Numbered from the stretch's first letter, positions 1 to 6,471 are shown. The stretch is DNA of 9,378 bases from Bacillota bacterium (GCA_023416175.1 JAEZIE010000039.1:1-9378), one strand, 5' to 3'. Made by a program: numbers and translations. The notes: generated by a model not told the origin, from the sequence alone.

Positions 1-20
1 AAAAAATGGTTGTGGTCCAT
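1..20 (-). CDS. Start of an unidentified gene, cut by left edge
   Basis: Seen on the minus strand: the comEC stop is followed after 17 bases by an ATG, preceded by a strong GGAGGA Shine-Dalgarno site (4 bases from the ATG). The visible codons read MDHNHF and then run off the window. The tight spacing says it is co-transcribed with comEC. Known context: in many Firmicutes comEC is followed by holA (DNA polymerase III delta subunit), so holA is the best guess, but six codons cannot identify it. Confidence 0.6.
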
Positions 21-37
21 AGCTCCTCCGGTTTGGC

Positions 38-1903
38 TTAGGGTTCTCTTAAGAGTATAGCATATCTAAAGTCCCGGGCATATGGCTGCATCATAAGCGC
101 GCCATTCTTCTCATAAAACCGCATCTGGCCGTTCGCCTGGGCCGCATAGCGTACCCCGCCGATTACGGTACCGCCGGCGGATACAAACAGGGAAGCGCCG
201 CCAAGCGTGACAACAGCGCCATCCGTGCTTCCTTCTTGCATGGCTGCGTTATAAATTCCGTTTGCATGCAGATAACTTTCTACGATTTTGCTCTTCAAGG
301 CGTCCGCAGTGCCCATGACAACGTCTTCCCGTCCTAAATGGAGGTGGACGGCATATCCGGAGGGTACATCCAATATGGTCGCGTGCTGATTGGGGCGCAT
401 AAACAACGGCGCAAGCCACAACATCATACATAACGTGGCACTGGTTATACATAGAAGCTTCCTGCTGCTTCGCCCGCCAATAAAATACGGGGAACAAAAC
501 AGCAGAAACACAAAGAACAATATCCCTGCGCCCAACGATGCCGGCGGGAGATGCAGCATGCCTGGGCTTGCCGCGGCCTGGGCGACGGCTCGCATCAGGG
601 CAATGGCAGCGCCCGAAAGCGATGCCGAAAACCTTGCAACGGCGCTTGAGATAGGCGAAATCACCAGTGCAATGCCGGAGGGCAGCATGGAAAGCGCGCA
701 GAGCGGTACCACCAAAAGGTTGGCGGGTACGCTCAAAATAGACATGCTATGGAACGTAGCGGCGGATACAGGCAGGGTGGATAGACCGGCGCTGATACTC
801 AGCGCCAATGGCTCTGAAAGTGGCCGGGGCATGCGTTTTATAGCTGCGGACAGGGTAGGGTACAAAAGCAAAATACCTAGCACCGCGGTATAAGACAATT
901 GAAATCCTACGGAGAATAGCGCGAAGGGGGAAACCGTCAGCAGGATGAGAAACGAGAAGCAGAGTGCGGAGAGCGGATCGTTCCTGCGGTACAGGATTTT
1001 TGCAAGCAGCAGGCAGATTGTCATAAGCGCGGCGCGCAGCGTAGGGGGCGCAAAAGCACAAAACGCGCAGTAAAAGAGCAGTACTATACAGATGATAATA
1101 AACTGTGCGACGGGTTTTACGCGGCGGAGCAGCACCAGCAGCGCCCCCGCAAGCAAGGACACGTGCAGGCCGGATACGGAAAGCAGATGCGCAATGCCGG
1201 AACCTCGAAAATCGTCAAGCGTTTGTTCGGGAATATCTTCAACAGCGCCGTTCAGCATGCCTGCAGCCAAAGAACCGTTTTCTTTTCCCATCAGTTGAAT
1301 GAGAAGTTGTGTGCTGTTGTCCCGCAAAGTAAGAAGCTTCCCATACAGGCTGGGCGGCGCGTTCGCAATGGTTATGGGTCCGCGTGCCAGCGCTGTGCAG
1401 ACGATGCCCCGGGAGAAGCAATAAAACCGATAATCCATATCTCCTTCGTTGCGCGGGCCTTGCGGCAAGGAAAGGGAAGCCTGAGCGGTAAGCTTCTGCC
1501 CGTAGGCCAGCGACTGCCCGTCATACCGGGGCAAGGTAAGCAGCACGAAGCCGGCTATGGGGGAGCCGTCCGCTTCAGCATTGCTCAGCGTGACGCGCAG
1601 TCTTTGCCCCTGATGTGCAATTTCCGTAACGGTGCCTGTCAATGCGCATTTTTCTCTTGGATGCGGAAGACTGGGATAAGCGAGCTCCAGCCGAAGCGTA
1701 CCGATAGAAAGAAAGGCCAAAAAAACCGGGAGCCACTTGACCCCGGTTCGTATGGAAAGAACAGCAAGTATAACGCCAGCGCCAGAAATGATGTAGCCCA
1801 GGATACCCGGGAACAAACGGCCCAACAGTATCCCCGCCATCATGCCCAAAGCGGCGGTTACAAACGGGCGGCGGTTGAAATAGCGCTCCCGCTCTGCGTT
1901 CAT
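38..1903 (-). CDS. comEC: ComEC/Rec2-type DNA-uptake channel lacking an active MBL domain
   Basis: Membrane channel that carries single-stranded DNA across the cytoplasmic membrane during natural transformation. The protein is 621 aa; full-length ComEC is usually about 730-800 aa. Visible layout: two or three membrane spans (residues about 13-70), an OB-like soluble N-terminal domain (about 85-180), then the competence membrane domain (about 205-500) with the family motif GIAHLLSVSGLHV (236-248) and PPTLRAALM (286-294). The C-terminal part (about 506-621) begins ILDVPSGYAVHLHLG, which resembles the first strand of the ComEC metallo-beta-lactamase domain (normally FLDVGQGDA), but no HxHxDH metal motif follows. 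The start is the ATG in an ATGA overlap with the upstream membrane-protein gene. Only a weak ribosome site is visible, so translational coupling is likely. DNA-channel identity is firm; function in transformation is inference. Confidence 0.9.
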   Translation of the reverse strand: MNAERERYFNRRPFVTAALGMMAGILLGRLFPGILGYIISGAGVILAVLSIRTGVKWLPVFLAFLSIGTLRLELAYPSLPHPREKCALTGTVTEIAHQGQRLRVTLSNAEADGSPIAGFVLLTLPRYDGQSLAYGQKLTAQASLSLPQGPRNEGDMDYRFYCFSRGIVCTALARGPITIANAPPSLYGKLLTLRDNSTQLLIQLMGKENGSLAAGMLNGAVEDIPEQTLDDFRGSGIAHLLSVSGLHVSLLAGALLVLLRRVKPVAQFIIICIVLLFYCAFCAFAPPTLRAALMTICLLLAKILYRRNDPLSALCFSFLILLTVSPFALFSVGFQLSYTAVLGILLLYPTLSAAIKRMPRPLSEPLALSISAGLSTLPVSAATFHSMSILSVPANLLVVPLCALSMLPSGIALVISPISSAVARFSASLSGAAIALMRAVAQAAASPGMLHLPPASLGAGILFFVFLLFCSPYFIGGRSSRKLLCITSATLCMMLWLAPLFMRPNQHATILDVPSGYAVHLHLGREDVVMGTADALKSKIVESYLHANGIYNAAMQEGSTDGAVVTLGGASLFVSAGGTVIGGVRYAAQANGQMRFYEKNGALMMQPYARDFRYAILLREP

Positions 1904-2559
1904 AAAAGGTCCGCGCTTAAAAGGAGCTGATCTTCGTCTGTGCGCAACGCCGAAAAGGATATCCCGTGCTTGGTTTCGTTCATTGCTTTTCCGCTTTCCA
2001 GTACCGCTCTGGTCTCATCCGACCAGATGAGCGCGGTGGAGTTCGGGAATTCATTTTCTTCCGTCATGGCTGCAAGCAGCTTAGGCAGCAATTCTGTGAT
2101 GCGGGCGGATTGTGCTTTCATGATCTCCAGGTGCTTGTCCGAGAGGTATGCGCTGATGTCGCCCTTTGGGGAGGTGATCTTTTTGCCCGCCTTTTCCTCC
2201 ATGGTCAGCGAAAAGCCCCGCACATAGCCATGTGTGGTATACAAGACCAAGGTATCCTCCGGCCCGTCCTCTTCGATTGTTACGATGTAAGCGCCGTATT
2301 CTTCACTTAGAGTAAAGCCGGCATCATGCAGACGGCTTAAAAAAACATCCTGAGACACGCCGGGCGGTAGGGTGGGCTTGGGGCTTACGGTAGGCGGAGG
2401 CGCCGTTGTGGATACAACCGCATAAGTTTGGTTAAGCTCCTGAAGGCTAACCAGCAAGTAAATGAGCGCGCACAAGAGCAGCATTGCGCAAAACGCAAGT
2501 GCCTTTTGTAATGTGGATGGCGGCTTGTTCTTCTGATCTGAGGTTGATTTGCTGCTCAT
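1900..2559 (-). CDS. Single-span membrane-anchored protein of unknown function, coupled to comEC
   Basis: Family not recognised. The 219-aa product has a polar N-terminus, one hydrophobic span (residues about 17-39, QKALAFCAMLLLCALIYLLV), a proline/threonine-rich linker (about 51-66, with TAPPPTVSPKPTLPP), then a soluble, probably extracytoplasmic domain of about 150 residues with no cysteines. The predicted topology is N-in, C-out. The start at 2559 is chosen because AGGTGG lies 9 bases upstream; the open frame continues to 2901, but that part crosses the promoter and reads as non-protein-like sequence. Its TGA stop overlaps the comEC ATG (ATGA), so the two are translated from one message. 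A role connected with the ComEC machinery is only inference from this coupling. Confidence 0.8.
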   Translation of the reverse strand: MSSKSTSDQKNKPPSTLQKALAFCAMLLLCALIYLLVSLQELNQTYAVVSTTAPPPTVSPKPTLPPGVSQDVFLSRLHDAGFTLSEEYGAYIVTIEEDGPEDTLVLYTTHGYVRGFSLTMEEKAGKKITSPKGDISAYLSDKHLEIMKAQSARITELLPKLLAAMTEENEFPNSTALIWSDETRAVLESGKAMNETKHGISFSALRTDEDQLLLSADLL

Positions 2560-2621
2560 AAGGCCTGTCCACCTATCATTTTTTCCCGGAAATAAGAAAT
2601 TTGTCGTATATATGTAAAACC

Positions 2622-2650
2622 AGTATAATATAACCCTTTCTTGGGCGCAA
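2622..2650 (-). promoter_or_regulatory. Promoter of the membrane-protein/comEC operon
   Basis: On the minus strand, TTGCGC (2645-2650) and TATACT (2622-2627) are separated by exactly 17 bases, giving a predicted start near 2615 and a leader of about 55 bases before the ATG at 2559. The -10 lies in an AT-rich stretch. The match is 4/6 at -35 and 5/6 at -10. Confidence 0.6.
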
Positions 2651-2669
2651 GTGTCGGGCTGACGGGGCA

Positions 2670-2690
2670 AAACAAGAAAAATTTCTGTTT
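2670..2690. promoter_or_regulatory. Imperfect inverted repeat between divergent promoters
   Basis: AAACA-A-GAAA (2670-2679) faces TTTCTGTTT (2682-2690) across two A bases: nine paired positions with one bulged A. It lies between the comEC-operon promoter and the sirtuin promoter, where an operator controlling either would sit. No regulator is identified, and AT-rich DNA can form such repeats by chance. Confidence 0.25.
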
Positions 2691-2714
2691 CTATGGCTCC
2701 ACCGACCGCTATGA

Positions 2715-2723
2715 TGTTATACT
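2715..2723 (+). promoter_or_regulatory. Extended -10 promoter element of the sirtuin gene
   Basis: TGTTATACT is an extended -10 (TGnTATACT), placing transcription start near 2730 and giving a leader of about 39 bases. No good -35 is seen 17 bases upstream (GGCTCC), which is tolerable for an extended -10 promoter. Confidence 0.5.
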
Positions 2724-2768
2724 TGAAAGCGGCAACATAAATGGCAAAAGGGAAGGGGCGGAACCCGG

Positions 2769-3494
2769 ATGCAGGCGGAGTGGGAGCAACTAAAACGCGC
2801 CATTGAAAAAAGCGCACGCATCGTATTCTTAGGCGGCGCGGGGGTAAGCACAGAAAGCGGTATACCCGATTTTCGCAGCAAAGATGGCATATTTGCTGCA
2901 ATCAGGCGCTATGGCCACCCCCCGGAAACGCTTCTGAGCCATGACTTTTTCCTTTCCCACACGGATATTTTCTACCGCTACTACCGGTCGATGCTTCTTT
3001 ACCCGAATGCGGCGCCCAACGCGGCGCATGAGGTGTTGGCTGAGCTGGAACGCCGGGGGAAGCTGACGGCGATCGTCACGCAAAACATAGATGGCCTGCA
3101 CCAGCAAGCCGGAAGCAAAAATGTGCTGGAGCTGCACGGCTCCGTCTACCGCAACAGCTGCATGGCCTGCGGTAAACGGTACGGGTTAGAGGAAATCATA
3201 GGCGGGGATGGCGTTCCCAAATGCAGCTGCGGCGGGGTAATCAAACCCGATGTGGTTCTCTATGGCGAGATGCTCGACGATGCGGTGGTGGACGCATCCA
3301 TTCGCAGCATACAAATGGCCGATCTTTTGATCATAGGCGGGACGTCGCTCACGGTCTACCCTGCGGCGTCGCTGATGCAGTATTTCCATGGCGATGTGCT
3401 TGCGCTCATTAACCTATCAAGTACGCCCATGGACAGGCATGCGGATATTGTGGTTCATGATAGCATCGGGGAAGTGCTACGGGCGTGCATATAG
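2769..3494 (+). CDS. NAD-dependent protein deacylase, sirtuin (Sir2/CobB family)
   Basis: Removes acyl groups from lysine side chains in the cytoplasm, consuming NAD and releasing nicotinamide and O-acyl-ADP-ribose. At 241 aa it has the normal bacterial sirtuin length. Seen in order: NAD-binding GGAGVSTESGIPDFR (22-36), TQNIDGLHQQAG (104-115), catalytic His in ELHGS (H123), zinc cysteines C131-x2-C134 and C152-x-C154, VVLYGE (162-167), and the GTSLTVYPA NAD-site motif (191-199). The FYRYYR helix (68-73) lacks the Tyr-x-x-Arg pattern of CobB/SIRT5 desuccinylases and looks more like the Thermotoga Sir2 type, so a deacetylase is more likely (inference). The start has a GGAAGGGG site about 10 bases upstream. 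It is transcribed divergently from the comEC operon. A degraded dehydrogenase gene begins right at its stop codon. Confidence 0.95.
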   Translation: MQAEWEQLKRAIEKSARIVFLGGAGVSTESGIPDFRSKDGIFAAIRRYGHPPETLLSHDFFLSHTDIFYRYYRSMLLYPNAAPNAAHEVLAELERRGKLTAIVTQNIDGLHQQAGSKNVLELHGSVYRNSCMACGKRYGLEEIIGGDGVPKCSCGGVIKPDVVLYGEMLDDAVVDASIRSIQMADLLIIGGTSLTVYPAASLMQYFHGDVLALINLSSTPMDRHADIVVHDSIGEVLRACI

Positions 3495-3747
3495 TTTCTG
3501 TATTCCGCGTTGGAGAACGAGTGGCGATCGGCGCTGACGTATCCTGCGGGGAGTGCGTGTTTTGCGAGGCGGGTATCGGCAACAACCGCCAGATCAACTA
3601 TGCCATGGTGTACCGCGACTCGGACAAGCTCGATATGAAGCGTTTATTTCCCGTCGGTTTAATCTTGACCATATCGCGGAGGCATTTGCGGTGACGGAGG
3701 GACACACCGGCATGCGCGTGGTTGTGAAACCGCAGGGACTTGCATAA
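3495..3747 (+). pseudogene. Remnant of a zinc-dependent alcohol dehydrogenase (MDR family)
   Basis: Two fragments of one medium-chain dehydrogenase are visible in different frames. From about 3500 the frame reads VFRVGERVAIGADVSCGEC then VFCEAGIGNN and INYAM, the structural-zinc loop of sorbitol/threonine-dehydrogenase-like enzymes. It then jumps to KLDMKRL, which belongs near the family's C-terminus, so roughly 200 residues including the Rossmann fold are missing. Next a one-base shift near 3645-3655 moves the homology to another frame: ISRRFNLDHIAEAFAVTEG, then the C-terminal MRVVVKP, ending at the TAA of 3745-3747. About 75-85 N-terminal residues are also absent. Of the four structural zinc cysteines (C-x2-C-x2-C-x7-C) the last has become Arg (GNNR), a single C/T change. 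There is no separate ribosome site. An intact domain here would be about 345 aa. Confidence 0.8.
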
Positions 3748-3763
3748 ACTCTAAATAGATTTG

Positions 3764-3794
3764 AAAAGGCTCTTCCGTTATGGAGAGCCTTTTT
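3764..3794 (+). terminator. Rho-independent terminator after the sirtuin/dehydrogenase remnant
   Basis: AAAAGGCTCT (3764-3773) pairs with AGAGCCTTTT (3784-3793) around a 10-base loop and runs into a T-tract. It separates the sirtuin unit from the GntR/ABC operon. Confidence 0.85.
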
Positions 3795-3821
3795 CTTATG
3801 ATAAATTTCTCCAAAAAGGTA

Positions 3822-3850
3822 TTGACATTCATCTTGAACGGTAATATAGT
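3822..3850 (+). promoter_or_regulatory. Strong promoter of the GntR/ABC operon
   Basis: A perfect TTGACA (3822-3827) is followed after exactly 17 bases by TATAGT (3845-3850, 5/6). The predicted start is near 3857, leaving a leader of about 70 bases. The -10 is overlapped by the first operator copy, which fits repression by the first gene product. Confidence 0.85.
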
Positions 3851-3872
3851 TAATTACACAAGTAGTTAACTA
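3847..3872. promoter_or_regulatory. Tandem palindromic operator, two copies of TAGTTAAYTA
   Basis: TAGTTAATTA (3847-3856) and TAGTTAACTA (3863-3872) repeat with a 16-base period; the second is a perfect 10-bp palindrome and the first differs at one base. The first copy overlaps the -10 and the second covers the region just past the start site. YtrA-type GntR proteins usually repress their own operon, so binding of the adjacent regulator is the likely role (inference). GTAAT/ATTAC arms (3841-3845 and 3853-3857) also flank the first copy. Confidence 0.6.
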
Positions 3873-3925
3873 ATGTTGTAATGATATTCAGTCCAGCAAA
3901 GGAGCAATGATAGGGAAGTGAAACC

Positions 3926-4300
3926 ATGCAATTGAATTTTGACAGTGAAAAGCCCATTTACCTCCAGCTTGCCGAAGGAATAGAGGATGATATTCTCAAA
4001 GGCATATTCGGGGAGGAAACGCAGGTGCCATCCACCACCGAAATTTCGGTGACGATGAAAATCAATCCTGCGACGGCAGGCAAGGGAGTGAATCTCCTGG
4101 TGGACGAGGGAATTCTCTATAAAAAACGGGGGGTCGGCATGTTTGTTTCAGAAGGCGCGCAGCTTAAGATTGCTGAAAAGCGAAAGGAATCCTTCTACGA
4201 GAACTTTATCACGAAGCTTCTGGAAGAAGCGCAGAAGCTCAATATTTCAAAGCAGGAGATTATCTCCATGATCGGGAGGGCGGACCATGAACGCGATTGA
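3926..4300 (+). CDS. GntR-family transcriptional regulator, YtrA type
   Basis: DNA-binding repressor, probably dimeric. At 124 aa it matches the short YtrA subfamily: a winged helix-turn-helix followed by a small helical dimerisation tail rather than a large effector domain. Visible are the opening PIYLQLAEGIEDDIL (10-24), the HTH around VPSTTEISVTMKINPATAGK (34-53), the wing EGILYKKRGVGMFV (61-74), and a charged helical tail (78-124). The ribosome site is GGGAAGTGA, close upstream of the ATG. It overlaps the ATPase gene by 14 bases and is first in the operon, the classic arrangement in which the regulator controls its own ABC transporter, often in response to cell-wall-active compounds. The inducer here is unknown. 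Confidence 0.93.
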   Translation: MQLNFDSEKPIYLQLAEGIEDDILKGIFGEETQVPSTTEISVTMKINPATAGKGVNLLVDEGILYKKRGVGMFVSEGAQLKIAEKRKESFYENFITKLLEEAQKLNISKQEIISMIGRADHERD

Positions 4301-5162
4301 GATCAAAAACGTTTCCATGAATTACGGTGCGGTGCAGGCGTTAAAGAACGTATCCGCAGCGTTTGGGCAGGAAAAAATCTACGGTCTTTTGGGCCGCAAC
4401 GGCGCGGGCAAAACCACCCTCATCAATCTCATCACCAACAGGCTCTTTTCAAGCGAAGGGGAAATAGCGGTGGAAGGGCAGAATGTTGTGGAGAATGATC
4501 ATGCGCTTAGCCGCGTGTTCGCTATGACGGAGCAGAACCTTGTACCCGAAGGTATGCGCGTGAAAAAAGCCATGGATTGGGCCAAGGAGTTCTACCCGGA
4601 GTTCGACACTGCCTACGCGCTTTCCCTGGCTCAAAAGTTTGGCCTGAACGTCAATAAAAAGAACAAGCAGCTATCCACCGGTTACGGCTCCATTTTTAAG
4701 CTTATTCTCACCATGGCATCCGGCGCGCCAATCCTGATATTTGACGAGCCCGTGCTGGGGCTGGACGCGCCGCACCGCGAACTATTTTATCAGGAACTGC
4801 TCACGCTGTTTGCAAAGCGTCCCTGCACCGTTATACTTTCCACCCATTTGATCGATGAAGCCGCACGGGTGATTGAGCAGGCGGTCATACTCGATGAAGG
4901 AAAGATAATTTTGAACCAACCGGTCGAGGAACTCCTCTCCCGCGCCCATTCGGTTGCAGGCGAAGCTGCGGCGGTGGCGGAATATTGCAAAAATAAGCAG
5001 GTCATATTTGAACAATCTATGGGGAATTTCAAAATGGCGGCCGTGCTGGACTGCGAAAAGGATCATGCGCTTGCACAGACGCTCAAGCTGGAATTTGGCG
5101 GCATAGAGCTGCAAAAACTGTTTATCTATCTTACCAAATCGGAAGGGGGAGAGATGCAATGA
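4287..5162 (+). CDS. ABC transporter ATP-binding protein
   Basis: Cytoplasmic ATPase subunit that powers the membrane partner encoded next. The 291-aa protein contains Walker A GRNGAGKTT (36-44), Q-loop glutamine in TEQNL (Q83), a divergent signature LSTGYG (129-134) in place of LSGGQ, Walker B ILIFDEP (149-155, catalytic E154), D-loop LGLDAP (157-162) and switch histidine in STHL (H187). About 75 C-terminal residues after the nucleotide-binding domain form an extra domain seen in exporter-type ATPases of the BcrA/CcmA-like group. The start has GGGAGG seven bases upstream, inside the end of the regulator gene. The stop overlaps the next gene (ATGA). Substrate cannot be read from sequence; drug or antimicrobial-peptide export or resistance is the usual role of GntR-linked cassettes. 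Confidence 0.93.
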   Translation: MNAIEIKNVSMNYGAVQALKNVSAAFGQEKIYGLLGRNGAGKTTLINLITNRLFSSEGEIAVEGQNVVENDHALSRVFAMTEQNLVPEGMRVKKAMDWAKEFYPEFDTAYALSLAQKFGLNVNKKNKQLSTGYGSIFKLILTMASGAPILIFDEPVLGLDAPHRELFYQELLTLFAKRPCTVILSTHLIDEAARVIEQAVILDEGKIILNQPVEELLSRAHSVAGEAAAVAEYCKNKQVIFEQSMGNFKMAAVLDCEKDHALAQTLKLEFGGIELQKLFIYLTKSEGGEMQ

Positions 5163-5833
5163 AGAAGGCGTTCAAAGTTTTCCGTTATCAGATTTATGAA
5201 TCACTGACAGCTGTCGCCATATTCTACCTTGCGGTGTTATTTATTGCGCTGTTTGTAACCATTTGGGACGGATCTTCTTCCTCCGGGTTTGAGTTTGCTT
5301 CGGCTATCTTCATATTCGTGGTGGGACTCAATTCGTTTAAGTCCAGCTTCCGTTTCATGCAGTTTTTAGGTGTAACTCGAAAGACCTTCTTTCTGGGTAC
5401 CCTTCTCGCGCTGTTAGCGATCGCTGCAGGCATGACGGTTATCGATATGGTACTTGGCAACCTGTATGCGCAAGTACAACCTTATAGCTCGCTATTTGCC
5501 CAGGCCTATGTGCAAAAGAGCATTGTCGCCCAATTTGTTTGGGAAACCGCATTGCTCACGATGTTTGCGTTCGTTGGCTTTTTCATCACCATGCTGTATT
5601 ACCGATCGGGTAAGGTATTGAAGATTGTCATTTCCCTTGCACCGGTGTATGTCAGCATCATCCTGAATCTGATGCCGTCTTTGGTAATACCGTTGACGCG
5701 AATTCTGGGCTTCTTAGGCGGCATACGCCCGGGCGTCGGCGTCTGGGACAATGTCCTGGGTATGCTGGTTTCCATTCTTGCCTCCACTGGCCTGTGCTTC
5801 CTGCTCATCCGCAGGGCACCCATCAAACGGTAA
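5159..5833 (+). CDS. ABC transporter membrane subunit, six predicted spans
   Basis: Probable permease partner of the preceding ATPase. The 224-aa protein is mostly hydrophobic, with likely spans near residues 15-35, 47-63, 76-100, 128-147, 153-173 and 198-217, and basic ends (MKKAFKVFRY at the start, RRAPIKR at the end). No named family motif was recognised; the call rests on topology and on the ATGA overlap with the ATPase gene. The ribosome site is AGGGGGAGAG inside the ATPase gene. Only one permease gene is present, so the transporter may be a homodimer of this subunit with two ATPase copies (inference). It is the last gene of the operon, followed 13 bases on by a strong terminator. Confidence 0.85.
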   Translation: MKKAFKVFRYQIYESLTAVAIFYLAVLFIALFVTIWDGSSSSGFEFASAIFIFVVGLNSFKSSFRFMQFLGVTRKTFFLGTLLALLAIAAGMTVIDMVLGNLYAQVQPYSSLFAQAYVQKSIVAQFVWETALLTMFAFVGFFITMLYYRSGKVLKIVISLAPVYVSIILNLMPSLVIPLTRILGFLGGIRPGVGVWDNVLGMLVSILASTGLCFLLIRRAPIKR

Positions 5834-5846
5834 TCAAAATTCAATG

Positions 5847-5883
5847 AAAAAAGCCGTCCGGCAAACAGCCGGACGGCTTTTTT
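5847..5883. terminator. Bidirectional terminator between the ABC operon and ridA
   Basis: A perfect 16-bp stem, A6-GCCGTCCGGC (5847-5862) with GCCGGACGGC-T6 (5868-5883), and a 5-base loop. The A-run on one side and T-run on the other make a functional U-tract in both directions, suiting the converging genes that end at 5833 (plus) and 5896 (minus). Confidence 0.95.
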
Positions 5884-5895
5884 ATCTCATTCGTG

Positions 5896-6273
5896 CTATG
5901 GCTTAACGGCCACGGCTTCGATTTCCACCAGAGCCCCGGCGGGTAGTTTAGCGACCTGTACGCAGGAGCGGGCGGGGAATTCCCCACCGAACTGCTCACC
6001 GTATATGGCGTTAACGGTTGCAAAATCAGAAAGGTCCTGCAAAAATACCGTCGTTTTCACCACATCCGAGAATTTGCAGCCCGCTGCAGAAAGAACTTCC
6101 TTCAAATTATAAAATACCTGTTTGGTCTGTTCTTCCACGGTTGCGGCAAGCTTGCCGGTCACTGGGTCAAGGCCGATCTGGCCAGAAGTAAATACAAAGC
6201 CGTTCGCCGAAATCGCATGGCTGTAAGGCCCTAACGCAGCCGGCGCATGCGGGGCGGAAACGATTGTTTTCAT
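5896..6273 (-). CDS. ridA: RidA family reactive enamine/imine deaminase
   Basis: Small cytoplasmic enzyme (YjgF/YER057c/UK114 family) that hydrolyses reactive enamine/imine intermediates such as 2-aminoacrylate released by PLP-dependent dehydratases; it works as a trimer. The 125-aa length is typical. Signature residues are seen: GPYSHA (15-20, Y17), FTSGQIG (28-34), the VFYNLKEVL helix, and the C-terminal FPARSCVQV and LPAGALVEIEAVA blocks, with R102 and E117 matching the catalytic Arg105 and Glu120 of E. coli RidA. The start has GGGGAGA seven bases upstream. It stands alone, converging with the ABC operon and divergent from surE. Confidence 0.95.
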   Translation of the reverse strand: MKTIVSAPHAPAALGPYSHAISANGFVFTSGQIGLDPVTGKLAATVEEQTKQVFYNLKEVLSAAGCKFSDVVKTTVFLQDLSDFATVNAIYGEQFGGEFPARSCVQVAKLPAGALVEIEAVAVKP

Positions 6274-6313
6274 ATAAAAATCTCCCCTTTCGTACGTGGT
6301 ATTACCTGCCTTG

Positions 6314-6342
6314 ATGCTAGCATTTTCGGTCTATGCTGTCAA
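6314..6342 (-). promoter_or_regulatory. Promoter of ridA with a palindrome over the -10
   Basis: On the minus strand, a perfect TTGACA (6337-6342) lies 17 bases from TAGCAT (6314-6319), which is preceded by TGC to form an extended -10. The -10 is part of the perfect 10-bp palindrome ATGCTAGCAT (6314-6323), which could be an operator, though no regulator is identified. Confidence 0.65.
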
Positions 6343-6402
6343 TGGAAATCCTGATGGAGCCCATACTTTGCAGGAAATGGATGCAGGAATTTCATCATTT
6401 GA

Positions 6403-6431
6403 TTGAAAGGCATACGGATCGCTGGTATAAT
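6403..6431 (+). promoter_or_regulatory. Promoter of the surE operon
   Basis: TTGAAA (6403-6408) is followed after 17 bases by TATAAT (6426-6431), with TGG directly before it giving an extended -10. The predicted start is near 6438, with a leader of about 34 bases to the surE ATG. Confidence 0.85.
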
Positions 6432-6471
6432 GAACGTATTAAGTTTTTTTACATTATGAACTGGAGGAAGA

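Noticed and set aside
1163..1930. Plus-strand open frame of 255 codons opposite comEC
   Set aside because: Antisense shadow of a well-supported gene; its composition is not protein-like and no motif is visible.
2560..2901. Upstream extension of the open frame of the membrane-protein gene, which would give a 333-aa protein
   Set aside because: The extra part crosses the promoter and overlaps the sirtuin start, reads as Cys/Arg/Phe-rich nonsense, and lacks a ribosome site; AGGTGG marks the start at 2559.
3899..3921. Possible four-codon leader peptide (ATG ATA GGG AAG TGA) behind AAAGGAG
   Set aside because: The spacing between AAAGGAG and this ATG is only two bases, too short for efficient initiation; it is more likely chance in a purine-rich leader.
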